This document shows positions 55,026 through 62,772 of a DNA stretch of 64,000 nucleotides, piece by piece. The DNA lies in contig NZ_JAELVF020000001.1 of NCBI RefSeq assembly GCF_018101125.2, positions 541,189-605,188 of the forward strand, in the 5' to 3' direction. The stretch's first letter is position 1. Every line of letters starts with the position of its first letter. The stretch is from Streptomyces tardus (GTDB lineage Bacteria; Actinomycetota; Actinomycetes; Streptomycetales; Streptomycetaceae). The notes below the pieces were generated by a model. It was not told where the DNA came from. It did not search any database and saw nothing but the letters and a program-made list of their open reading frames with translations. Made by a program: the position numbers and the translations under genes.

Positions 55026-55801
55026 CCCTCGCCGCGAAGATCGGACCCAGGCTGCCTCCCGGCGTCGTCGCCCGCGCGGCCGGCCTGATGTATCCGCGTT
55101 TCGAGCCGGAGATGCGCCGGCTCGCCGACTTCTGTCCCCGCGGCGGTACGGCTGTCGACATCGGCGGCTGGTACGGCCCGTGGACCCGCAGGCTGGCCCG
55201 GCGGGTGGACCGGGTGGTGACCGTCGAGCCCGTACCGCATCTGGCGCGGGCGCTGCGGGCGACCTGCCCGGCCAACGTCGACGTCGTCCAGGCCGCCGCC
55301 GCGGAGACGCCGGGCAGCGCGACGCTCCATCTGCCCGCGGGCGGACGCGGCGACCAGGGCATCTCCTCCCTGGTCCGCCGGGGCGAGGTGCACAGCACCA
55401 CGCTGGAGGTGCCGACCGTCTCGGTCGACGCGCTGGAGCCCCGCGACGTACGGGTGTTGAAGGTCGACGTGGACGGCAGCGAGCTGGCGGTGCTGCGCGG
55501 CGCCCGGGAGACCGTCTCCAAGTGGCGGCCCGCGCTCTTCGTCGAGTTGGAGGTGCGCATCCAGCCCCTGGAACCGGTGCTGGAGCTGATGGCGGAACAC
55601 GGCTACGACGCCTGGGTGCTGCCCGACCGCGACTGGCTGCCGCTGGGCGCCTTCAACCTGGCCGACCACCAGGAGCGGGTGGGCCACGTCGCCGAGCACG
55701 GCCTGCTGCGGCGCTCCCTGGTGCCGCGGCCGAGGTACGTGAACTCGGTGCTCTTCCTGCCCGAGGGCCGCGTACCGGGCCGGGAGCAGGACCGCGGCTG
55801 A
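55022..55801 (+). CDS. FkbM-family methyltransferase
   Basis: A 259-residue FkbM-type O-methyltransferase: GGTAVDIGGWYGPWTRRLARRVDRVVTVEPVPH (motif I and II) and VSVDALEPRDVRVLKVDVDGSELAVLRGA, the family DVDG signature. Overlaps the Trm112 gene by ATGA, so the small protein may be its partner. It is the last gene of the envelope operon; a GC-rich intergenic region of 120 nt follows. Confidence 0.9.
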   Translation: MTLAAKIGPRLPPGVVARAAGLMYPRFEPEMRRLADFCPRGGTAVDIGGWYGPWTRRLARRVDRVVTVEPVPHLARALRATCPANVDVVQAAAAETPGSATLHLPAGGRGDQGISSLVRRGEVHSTTLEVPTVSVDALEPRDVRVLKVDVDGSELAVLRGARETVSKWRPALFVELEVRIQPLEPVLELMAEHGYDAWVLPDRDWLPLGAFNLADHQERVGHVAEHGLLRRSLVPRPRYVNSVLFLPEGRVPGREQDRG

Positions 55802-55921
55802 GGTCGACGCGCCAGGACGGGCCGCACCAGGCCGGGCCCGCGCGCGAAGCCGGGCCGCCCGCTCACCCGGGCCGCCCCGCCCGGCGAGTGGCGCGGTACC
55901 GCAGCGCCTATGGTGACGGCC

Positions 55922-56319
55922 ATGGGAATACGCACCGCGGTCGCACCGCTCGCCGAAGTTCTGCCGCTGCGCTGGGAGATCCTGCGCCCCGGACTGCCGC
56001 GCGAGAGCGCCGAGTTCGCGGAGGACGTCCAGCCGGGCGCCTTCCACATCGCCGCTTACGGTGACGACGTCGACACGGAGGGCGCCCTCGCGGTGTACGG
56101 CTGCGGGAGCTTCTACCCCGAGGGGTTCCCGGGCCGCGGCGAGCTGAGCGCCGAGCGGAGCGTACGCATCCGGGGCATGGCCAGCTCCGCACGGGTGCGC
56201 GGACAGGGCTACGGCACCGCCGTGCTGGAGGCCGGTACGCACGAGGCCCTCAGCAGGGGCGCCCGGCTGATGTGGTGCAACGGCCGCACCGGCGCCCGCG
56301 GCTTCTACGAACGGCACGG
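55922..56319 (+). pseudogene. GNAT N-acetyltransferase, 3' end replaced
   Basis: About 133 native residues from ATG 55922: MGIRTAVAPLAEVLPLRWEIL, VRIRGMASSARVRGQGYGTAVLEA (the Q/R-x-x-G-x-G acetyl-CoA loop) and MWCNGRTGARGFYERHGYTV. GNAT proteins end with a few more strands; here the sequence folds back at 56319-56325 and reads PFVEAAGAGAA, so the C-terminus is lost. Substrate unknown. Confidence 0.8.
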
Positions 56320-56393
56320 CTACACCGTGCCGTTCGTAGAAGCCGCGGGCGCCGGTGCGGCCGTTGCACCACATCAGCCGGGCGCCCCTGCTG
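56251..56393. repeat. Inverted repeat D (fold-back of GNAT 3' end)
   Basis: Arms 56251-56319 and 56325-56393 (69 nt each, no indels) around a 5-nt loop ctaca. The loop sits in a natural small hairpin CGGCACGG/CCGTGCCG of the codons for R-H-G-Y-T-V. The right arm ends in CGCCCCTGCTG, the complement of the 11-mer CAGCAGGGGCG shared with the kinase gene at 56582. Confidence 0.92.
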
Positions 56394-56592
56394 CCCCCGT
56401 CACCCGGAATGTTGTCTGCCATTGGGGAAGTGTTTCCTCTCTCGTGTACTCGATCGCACGGCGACCACGTCGAACGCGGCGACCGCCGGCGGTCGCCGCG
56501 TTCGACGTGGTCGCCGTGCGATCGAGTACACGAGAGAGGAAACACTTCCCCAATGGCAGACAACATTCCGGGTGACGGGGGCAGCAGGGGCG
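56383..56592. repeat. Inverted repeat E (fold-back of kinase 5' end)
   Basis: Arms 56383-56487 and 56488-56592 (105 nt each, no indels) about the centre GACCGCC|GGCGGTC. The outer ends are the same 11-mer. The left arm holds an inverted copy of the kinase start and its ribosome-binding site. Confidence 0.92.
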
Positions 56593-57116
56593 TCCTCGTC
56601 CTGTCGGGCATCTCCGCGGCGGGCAAGTCGACCGTCGCACAGGCTCTGGCCGAGCGGTTGGACCGGTCTGTTCACGTGCGCGGCGACTTCTTCCGCCGCA
56701 TGATCGTCAACGGCCAGGTCAACATGACCGCCGACCCGGAGCCGGAGGCCCTGGAGCAGCTGCGCCTGAGGCACCGGCTGGCAGCGGCGTCCGCCGACGC
56801 GTACTGCCAGGCGGGCTTCACCGCGATCATCCAGGACATCCTGCTCGGCGAGCACCTCCAGGAGATCACCGAGACGATCAAGAGCCGGCCGCTGGCCGTG
56901 GTCGTCCTGGCTCCCAGCCCCGACGCCGTGCTGGCGCGGGAGGAGAAGCGCGCCAAGACCGGGTACGGCCCGGACTGGCAGCCCAAGGACCTCAACGCCG
57001 TGCTGCGCGGAAGCACCCCGGAGGTCGGCCTCTGGCTGGACACCTCCGACCAGACGGTCGACCAGACCGTGGACGAGATCCTCAAGCGGGCCTGGACCGA
57101 GGGCGCCGTTTCCTGA
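56553..57116 (+). CDS. P-loop kinase (chloramphenicol-phosphotransferase-like/AAA)
   Basis: A 187-residue kinase-like protein: Walker A GISAAGKST, then RGDFFRRM and NMTADPEPEALEQLRLRHRLAA, and a long lid region EEKRAKTGYGPDWQP. It resembles small phosphotransferases/adenylate-kinase-like proteins of the AAA_33 type. Substrate unknown. ATG 56553 with GAGAGGAAA about 12 nt upstream; this upstream region lies inside inverted repeat E. dnaG starts 55 nt after the stop. Confidence 0.82.
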   Translation: MADNIPGDGGSRGVLVLSGISAAGKSTVAQALAERLDRSVHVRGDFFRRMIVNGQVNMTADPEPEALEQLRLRHRLAAASADAYCQAGFTAIIQDILLGEHLQEITETIKSRPLAVVVLAPSPDAVLAREEKRAKTGYGPDWQPKDLNAVLRGSTPEVGLWLDTSDQTVDQTVDEILKRAWTEGAVS

Positions 57117-57171
57117 ACGTCCGTGGTCGGGGCCGGGTCGGGTCGGCGGCCGGTGACCGTAGACTTGCCGT

Positions 57172-59073
57172 GTGGCGGGAAGGATCAACGACGAGGACGT
57201 ACGCGCGGTGCGGGACGCGGTCCCGATCGATGCCGTGGTCTCGGAGTATCTCCAGTTGCGCCCCGCCGGCGGCGGCAACCAGAAGGGCCTCTGCCCCTTC
57301 CACGACGAGAAGACCCCGTCCTTCCACGTGAGCAACACCAAGGGCCTCTTCCACTGCTTCGGCTGCCAGGAGGGCGGCGACAGCATCGCCTTCGTGATGA
57401 AGGTCGACCACCTCAGCTTCAGCGAGGCGGTCGAGCGGCTGGCCGCACAGGCCGGGCTCACGCTGCGCTACGAGGAGGGCGGTTACGGCCGGGCGAGCCA
57501 GCAGGGCGAACGCACCCGGCTGGTCGAGGCGCACAAGGCAGCCGCCCGCTACTACGCCGAGCAACTGGACAGCCCCGAGGCCCAGATCGCCCGTACCTTC
57601 CTGCACGAGCGGGGCTTCAAGCCCGCCGACGCGGAGCACTTCGGGGTGGGCTACGGCCCCGCCGGCTGGGACCACCTCACCCGCCATCTGCGCGGACGCG
57701 GCTTCACCGACAAGGAGTTGATCCTCTCCGGCCTCTCCCAGGACGGCCGGCGCGGACCGATCGACCGCTTCCGCGGCAGGCTGATGTGGCCAATCCGGGA
57801 CATCACCGGCGAGGTGGTCGGCTTCGGCGCCCGCAGGCTGCGCGAGGACGACAACGGCCCCAAGTACCTGAACACGCCCGAGACGCCGATCTACCGCAAG
57901 TCCCAGGTGCTGTACGGGATCGACCTGGCCAAGCGGGACATCGCCAAGGAGGGCCGGGCCGTCGTCGTCGAGGGCTACACCGACGTCATGGCCTGCCACC
58001 TCGCCGGCGTCACCACCGCCATCGCCACCTCGGGCACGGCCTTCGGCGAGGGCCACATCAAGATCCTGCGCCGGGTGCTGATGGACAACTCCCGCACCGA
58101 GGTGATCTTCACCTTCGACGGCGACGCCGCGGGGCAGAAGGCGGCCCGGCGGGCGTTCGAGGACGACCAGAAGTTCGCCGCCCGCACCTCCATCGCCATC
58201 AGCCCGGGCGGTATGGACCCCTGCGATCTGCGGCTCGCCAAGGGCGACCGCGCGGTGACCGAACTCGTCGAGGGCCGCTCGCGGTTGTTCGAGTTCGTGC
58301 TCCGCCAGATCGTCGACGAGCACGACCTCGACAGCGCGGAGGGCCGTTCCGCCGCACTGGAGGCGGCAGCGCCGGTGGTCGCCCAGATCAAGGACGGCTC
58401 GCTCCAGCACGAGTACGCGGTACGGCTGGCCGGGCTGCTCGGCATCCTGGACACCCAGTTCGTGGTCCGGCGGGTGGGGCAGCTCGCCCGCTGGAAGCGC
58501 GACGGCGGCGGCCAGGGCCGCGGCCCGCGAAACGCCCAGGACCCCTCGATGCAGTCCGCGCCCACCGCGCCGCGGATCAGCGGACCACCGCTGCATCTGC
58601 GCAGCCCCGGCCAGTTGGTCGAGCGGGAGCTGCTCAAACTCGCCCTGCAGTACCCGCAGTTGGTCTCACCCGCTTTCGACGCCTACGGCTCGGACGAGTT
58701 CACCGCACAGCCGTACGCCACCGTCCGCGAGACCATCGAGGCCGCGGGCGGGGTGGAGCGGGCGGACCGCGACTACCTCTCGCGCGTACTGGAGACCGCG
58801 CCCGACGACACCGTGCGCAGGACCATCACCGAGCTGGCCGTCGAGACCCCGCGCAGCCCCGGCAGCGGCGATCCGGACGAGCTGTACGCCGGTCAGCAGC
58901 TGGTCGCCGTACGACTGGCGGCGGTGCGCTCCCGGACCGCCGAACTGGAGGGCAGCGCCCGCCGGTTGGACGCCCAGGGCGCAGGCGCCCGGTCGGCGCC
59001 GCTGTGGCAGGAGCTGTGGGTGCTCCAGCAGTACGCCACCGCCCTCCGCGAACGCGGCGCCGCAGCGCTGTAG
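57172..59073 (+). CDS. dnaG: DNA primase
   Basis: Makes RNA primers for replication. A 633-residue protein from the GTG at 57172. The CHC2 zinc site is CPFHDEKTPSFHV and FHCFGC (Cys41, His44, Cys62, Cys65). The TOPRIM core includes VVVEGYTDVMACHLAG and IFTFDGDAAGQKAA. The C-terminal helicase-binding domain starts near residue 460. The stop codon lies in an 8-bp tandem repeat. It is close to the size of other actinobacterial primases. Confidence 0.97.
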   Translation: MAGRINDEDVRAVRDAVPIDAVVSEYLQLRPAGGGNQKGLCPFHDEKTPSFHVSNTKGLFHCFGCQEGGDSIAFVMKVDHLSFSEAVERLAAQAGLTLRYEEGGYGRASQQGERTRLVEAHKAAARYYAEQLDSPEAQIARTFLHERGFKPADAEHFGVGYGPAGWDHLTRHLRGRGFTDKELILSGLSQDGRRGPIDRFRGRLMWPIRDITGEVVGFGARRLREDDNGPKYLNTPETPIYRKSQVLYGIDLAKRDIAKEGRAVVVEGYTDVMACHLAGVTTAIATSGTAFGEGHIKILRRVLMDNSRTEVIFTFDGDAAGQKAARRAFEDDQKFAARTSIAISPGGMDPCDLRLAKGDRAVTELVEGRSRLFEFVLRQIVDEHDLDSAEGRSAALEAAAPVVAQIKDGSLQHEYAVRLAGLLGILDTQFVVRRVGQLARWKRDGGGQGRGPRNAQDPSMQSAPTAPRISGPPLHLRSPGQLVERELLKLALQYPQLVSPAFDAYGSDEFTAQPYATVRETIEAAGGVERADRDYLSRVLETAPDDTVRRTITELAVETPRSPGSGDPDELYAGQQLVAVRLAAVRSRTAELEGSARRLDAQGAGARSAPLWQELWVLQQYATALRERGAAAL

Positions 59074-59111
59074 CGCTGTAGCTCTGTAGCGCTGTAGCGC
59101 TGTAGCTCTGC
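59064..59111 (+). repeat. Six-copy 8-bp tandem repeat spanning the dnaG stop
   Basis: AGCGCTGT is repeated six times with the third and sixth copies changed (AGCTCTGT, AGCTCTGC), forming two 24-bp units. The second copy supplies the dnaG stop TAG (59071-59073), and all later copies carry TAG in that frame. A weaker 17-bp repeat (GCGGGCGGTTCGCAGG-like) follows to 59155. Confidence 0.9.
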
Positions 59112-59509
59112 AGCGCGGGCGGTTCGCAGGCGCGGGCAGTTCGCAGGCGTGGGCGGTTGTTGCGGTTGTGCGCGTGCACGTCGCGGTTTGAGAGGCCGCC
59201 CACTCAGACGACTCGGCCTCCGCTCCTTAGTCGAAGCCGACGGAAGCCTTATTCGTACGACTGCACTTTCGGCTCCAACTCCCCTGCTCCCGGAGCGACT
59301 TAAGGCGTGTGCCCCAAGATCGTCCGCGTGCGCCTGCTTAGCTTCCGGCCACCCGCTGAGGACCCCTGTCAGCTGCGACGGGTGGCACTACGGTGTCGAT
59401 CGTGAACAGCGGGTGACCGTTCGCAACCCATGCAGTAATCCCCTGCGAGGACACCCTTCACAACGCCACGGCCATTCCTGAGCAACACCGCGCACGACAG
59501 GAGCACTTG
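59112..59509. other. Non-coding stretch between dnaG and the HTH gene
   Basis: Contains the GCGGGCGGTTCGCAGG-like repeats near its start, then no obvious gene. The promoter of the HTH regulator lies in the last 100 nt. Confidence 0.5.
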
Positions 59510-60352
59510 ATGCCGATCAGAAGGGCCGTCACCGGTCGCTCGCAGGACCCCCGAGCACGCTTCGCCGAAGAGCTGCGGTCCTGCCGCAGGCAGCAGGGCA
59601 AGACCCTCCGCGAGGTGGGCAGGGAGATCACCTGGGACCACTCCCACCTCGGCCGCATGGAACTCGGAGAGACCCTGGGCGGCCCCGAGATGGTCCAGGA
59701 CCTCGACCGCCTCTACCGCACGAACTACCTGCTGATCCTCTGGGAGTTGGCCCAGAAGGACCCCAGCCAGTTCCGCGCCCGCTACCGCCGCTACATGGCC
59801 ATGGAAGCGGAAGCGACCGGAATCCAGATCTACTCACCGGGCATCGTTCCCGGTCTGCTGCAGACTCCGCCGCACGCCGAGGCAGTGCTCCGCGCCGGAG
59901 GACTCAAGGGCGCAGAGCTCGAAGCACAGGTCAAAGCGAGGATCGGACGACAGGACCTTCTCGCGGGGAGCAAGCCTCCGAAGCTTCGCGCGATCGTCTC
60001 CGAAGCCGCCCTCCGCACGCCGATCACAGGAAGCTCGGAGTGGCGTGAGCAGCTGCGGGCACTCATTGACACGTCCGGGCCCGTCGATGTCTCACTCCAG
60101 GTCGTACCACTCAGCACCGGTCCGCACGTACTCGCCAGCACCTACGTGGACTTCCTCAGACTTCCCTCGGCGGCCACGGTGGCCTGGGTGGAGACGTCGC
60201 ACCGAGGCGAGCTTGTGGAGGAAACAGCAGCCGTCGAGCATCTGTTGCTCAGCTACGATCGTGTGCGCGACCAAGCACTGAGCGTTGCCGAGACACACGC
60301 GTTGATCACCGACCTCGTGGAGGGCATGCCATGCGATTCCGCTTCGACATGA
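59510..60352 (+). CDS. XRE-family HTH regulator with DUF5753
   Basis: A 280-residue Streptomyces-type regulator. N-terminal HTH: ARFAEELRSCRRQQGKTLREVGREI and WDHSHLGRMELGE. The DUF5753 domain follows (residues 100-270: TGIQIYSPGIVPGLLQT, VVPLSTGPHVLASTYVDFLRL). It belongs to the WhiJ-like families that pair with small DUF397 proteins. Start ATG 59510 with AGGAG nearby. It overlaps the first DUF397 gene by 22 nt. Confidence 0.9.
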   Translation: MPIRRAVTGRSQDPRARFAEELRSCRRQQGKTLREVGREITWDHSHLGRMELGETLGGPEMVQDLDRLYRTNYLLILWELAQKDPSQFRARYRRYMAMEAEATGIQIYSPGIVPGLLQTPPHAEAVLRAGGLKGAELEAQVKARIGRQDLLAGSKPPKLRAIVSEAALRTPITGSSEWREQLRALIDTSGPVDVSLQVVPLSTGPHVLASTYVDFLRLPSAATVAWVETSHRGELVEETAAVEHLLLSYDRVRDQALSVAETHALITDLVEGMPCDSAST

Positions 60353-60543
60353 CGACTACGGCCTGGCGCAAGTCCAGCTACAGCAACTCCGACGGTGGCT
60401 CTTGTCTGGAGGTCGCCGACGGGCACGTCGGTGTCCTCCCCGTCCGGGACAGCAAGAACCCGAGCGGGCCCTCGCTCCTCTTCACCGCGCACGACTGGAA
60501 CAACTTCGTCGACGCCGTGAAGTCCGGAGACCTCTCCGCCTGA
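60331..60543 (+). CDS. DUF397 protein 1
   Basis: A 70-residue DUF397 protein: WRKSSYSNSDGGSCLEVADGHVGVLPVRDSKNP. Start ATG 60331 with GGAGGG 6 nt upstream, inside the end of the HTH gene. The DUF397 proteins are small partners of HTH-DUF5753 regulators, perhaps antagonists. No membrane segment. Confidence 0.9.
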   Translation: MRFRFDMTTTAWRKSSYSNSDGGSCLEVADGHVGVLPVRDSKNPSGPSLLFTAHDWNNFVDAVKSGDLSA

Positions 60544-60655
60544 CACGCACCGCGCCGAACCCCGTCAACTCACCACAGCTCGACGGGGTTCGGCGCATCA
60601 CTCCACCGGGCAGCCTGAGAAGTACACCGCCGGCACCATCACCCGGAGGGCACTC

Positions 60656-60871
60656 ATGCACACCCACCACCTCCGCGTCCCACCACTCACCTGGCGCAAG
60701 TCCAGCCACAGCAACTCCGACGGTGGTGACTGCCTGGAGGTCGCCGACGGCCACACCGGCACCCTCCCCGTCCGCGACAGCAAGAAACCGGCCGGACCGG
60801 CACTCGTGTTCTCCACCGCCGAGTGGAACGCGTTCGTCTCCGCCGTGAGAGCCGGGGACCTCTCCGGCTGA
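60656..60871 (+). CDS. DUF397 protein 2
   Basis: A 71-residue DUF397 protein similar to the one upstream (WRKSSHSNSDGGDCLEVADGHTGTLPVRDSKKP), start ATG 60656 with CGGAGGG upstream. The two copies share about half of their residues and lie 112 nt apart, so the pair arose by tandem duplication. Confidence 0.9.
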   Translation: MHTHHLRVPPLTWRKSSHSNSDGGDCLEVADGHTGTLPVRDSKKPAGPALVFSTAEWNAFVSAVRAGDLSG

Positions 60872-60969
60872 CGGGTCTGTCCCGGCGAGCGTGTGAAGCC
60901 CCGTCGCCCTCAGGGGAGTTGACGGGATGTGTACGGCCGCGCGTCGGCACTTCTCCTGTGTCCCGGCGT

Positions 60970-61482
60970 TCACTTCTCCACGCGTCGTCTGCGTGCGTGT
61001 GTCCGGGCTTTCATACGGTTGCCGCAGACGGCCATGGAGCACCACCGGGCGGTGCCGGGCCGGCTGTGGTCGACGAGGTAGAGGTTGCACTCCTCGTTCG
61101 CGCAGGCTCTGAGCCGTCCCGGCAGTTCGGTGATCACGTGCGACCAGGCGAGCACCACACGGGCGGCCAGTTCGTCGTCCGGCGGGGCGGCAAGCTCCCA
61201 GGCGACTCCTGTGACGGAGACCGAGGGCCGCAGGCTGACGCGCTCCAGCGCGGGCAGGAGCCCGTCGGTCTCCGTGGAGTCCTCGCGGATCAGCCGCTGA
61301 AGGGTGTCGCGCACCTGGCGCAGTCGGGCGTGCTCCTGCTCCGAACCGCAGCCGCCGAGCGTCCTAGACAGCTTCGCCGCTTCCGGTCCGTGCAGCAGGT
61401 CGGTGGGCCGACCGTCGACGACCGGCGAGCTGTTGAGCACGGCGAGCAGCAGTTCCTCGTCGTCCACCTCGGCCACTTCCAC
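60970..61482 (-). CDS. CGNR zinc-finger regulator (ABATE domain)
   Basis: A 170-residue protein. The N-terminal part is an ABATE-like helical domain (DDEELLLAVLNSSPVVDGRPTDLL). The C-terminal CGNR finger has ACANEECNLYLVD, RWCSMAVCGNRMKARTH, i.e. C-x4-C, then W-C-x4-C-G-N-R. It binds DNA. Divergent from the hydrolase, 74 nt away; probably controls it. Start 61482. Confidence 0.9.
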   Translation of the reverse strand: MEVAEVDDEELLLAVLNSSPVVDGRPTDLLHGPEAAKLSRTLGGCGSEQEHARLRQVRDTLQRLIREDSTETDGLLPALERVSLRPSVSVTGVAWELAAPPDDELAARVVLAWSHVITELPGRLRACANEECNLYLVDHSRPGTARWCSMAVCGNRMKARTHARRRRVEK

Positions 61483-61526
61483 TCTCCTTGACGCTCACGG
61501 CAGGTCGGTGCATCATCAGCCTAACC

Positions 61527-61536
61527 TAACCGGTTA
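61527..61536. promoter_or_regulatory. Palindromic operator candidate TAACCGGTTA
   Basis: A perfect 10-bp palindrome in the 74-nt divergent region between CGNR and hydrolase genes, in AT-rich surroundings that include a GGTTA half-site at 61550-61554, next to the hydrolase start. Likely binds the CGNR protein. Confidence 0.5.
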
Positions 61537-61556
61537 TTTCACTTTAAGAGGTTACT

Positions 61557-62444
61557 ATGACTGCTGTGCACCACCGGACCGCGGAAATCGACGGGCTGCG
61601 GGTCTTCTACCGGGAGGCGGGGCCCGCGGACGCGCCCGTGCTGCTGCTCCTCCACGGGTATCCGACGAGCTCGCACATGTTCCGGCAGCTGATCCCGGCG
61701 CTGGCCGGTCCGTACCGGCTGATCGCACCCGACCACATTGGCTTCGGCCGTTCCTCGGCGCCGGGCACCGACGAGTTCGACTACACCTTCGACGCGCTCG
61801 CCGACGTGACCCGAAAGCTTCTCGCCACCCTCGGGATCCGTCGCTACGGAATCTTCGTGCAGGACTACGGAGCGCCGATCGGCTGGCGTCTGGCGCTGGC
61901 CGACCCCGCAGCGGTGATCGGCATCGTCACCCAGAACGGCAACGCCTACGACGCCGGCTTCACACCCGACTTCTGGGCGCCGGTCTGGGCCTACGGCCAG
62001 GACACCGGCCCGGAGAACGAGGAACGCCTGCGGCCGGCCCTGGGCCGGGAGGCGGTCGAGTGGCAGTACACCCACGGCGTGCCGGACCCGAGCCTGGTCG
62101 CACCCGAGGCGTGGGAACACGATCTGGCGCTGCTGGAGCGACCGGGCGTCGACCGCGCCCAACTCGCCCTGTTCGCCGACTACTCCAGCAATCCGCCGCT
62201 CTATCCGGCGGTGCACGCGTGGCTGCGATCGAGCGGTGTCCCGGTACTGGCGGTCTGGGGCCGCAACGACGAGATCTTCGGGCCGGCCGGGGCCGAGGCG
62301 TTCCGCCGGGACGCCCGGGACGCCGAGGTGCTGCTACTGGACGGCGGTCACTTCCTACTGGAGAGCCATCTCGACGAGGTCGCCGACGCCGTCCTCCGGT
62401 TTCGGTCGCGCCTGCTCGCCGGGTGGCACGGCACCGGCGCCTGA
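61557..62444 (+). CDS. Alpha/beta hydrolase, haloalkane-dehalogenase/epoxide-hydrolase-like
   Basis: A 295-residue hydrolase: HGYPTSSHMFRQLIPAL (oxyanion HG), the nucleophile Asp in FVQDYGAPIGWRLAL, VWGRNDEIF (acid), and DGGHFLLESH (His). An Asp nucleophile in QDYG instead of Ser is typical of haloalkane dehalogenases and soluble epoxide hydrolases. Start ATG 61557 at the end of an AT-rich leader; a palindrome nearby suggests control by the CGNR regulator. Confidence 0.86.
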   Translation: MTAVHHRTAEIDGLRVFYREAGPADAPVLLLLHGYPTSSHMFRQLIPALAGPYRLIAPDHIGFGRSSAPGTDEFDYTFDALADVTRKLLATLGIRRYGIFVQDYGAPIGWRLALADPAAVIGIVTQNGNAYDAGFTPDFWAPVWAYGQDTGPENEERLRPALGREAVEWQYTHGVPDPSLVAPEAWEHDLALLERPGVDRAQLALFADYSSNPPLYPAVHAWLRSSGVPVLAVWGRNDEIFGPAGAEAFRRDARDAEVLLLDGGHFLLESHLDEVADAVLRFRSRLLAGWHGTGA

Positions 62445-62772
62445 GCCCGTACGGACCGGGTGCGGGCAGCCATGACCTCAGAGGGTGGGTGACCCGGTGA
62501 ACTGCCGTGCGCCGCACCGGAGTTGACGGCACCGCCGGTTCCGTCGCGCAGTGCCACCGATGCGTGCGGTGAGCGCGAAGCCCAGAAAATGGGCGCATAC
62601 CCCTACTGACCCCCGTAGGTCGTACCCCACACTGGAGCACGGTGGCTCGGCCGATGTGGCAGAGGCACCCGTACGGGGAAGGACTCAAGCGCCGAGCCGA
62701 GACGGCCACTCGTGCCTTTCCCGGTTCGCACGTCGCCCGTGTAAGGCAGCGATCACCGTGGAGGTCGCCCTC
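62445..62772. other. Leader of hrdA
   Basis: Between the hydrolase and hrdA. An in-frame longer start exists near 62551 but reads as Arg/Ser-rich and is not preferred. The words CCCCTACTGACCCCCGTAGG near 62600 form a small imperfect hairpin. No other gene is seen. Confidence 0.5.

Noticed and set aside
62551..62772. A longer N-terminus for HrdA
   Set aside because: The residues are Arg/Ser/Pro-rich and unlike the family; GGAGG before the GTG at 62773 fits better.
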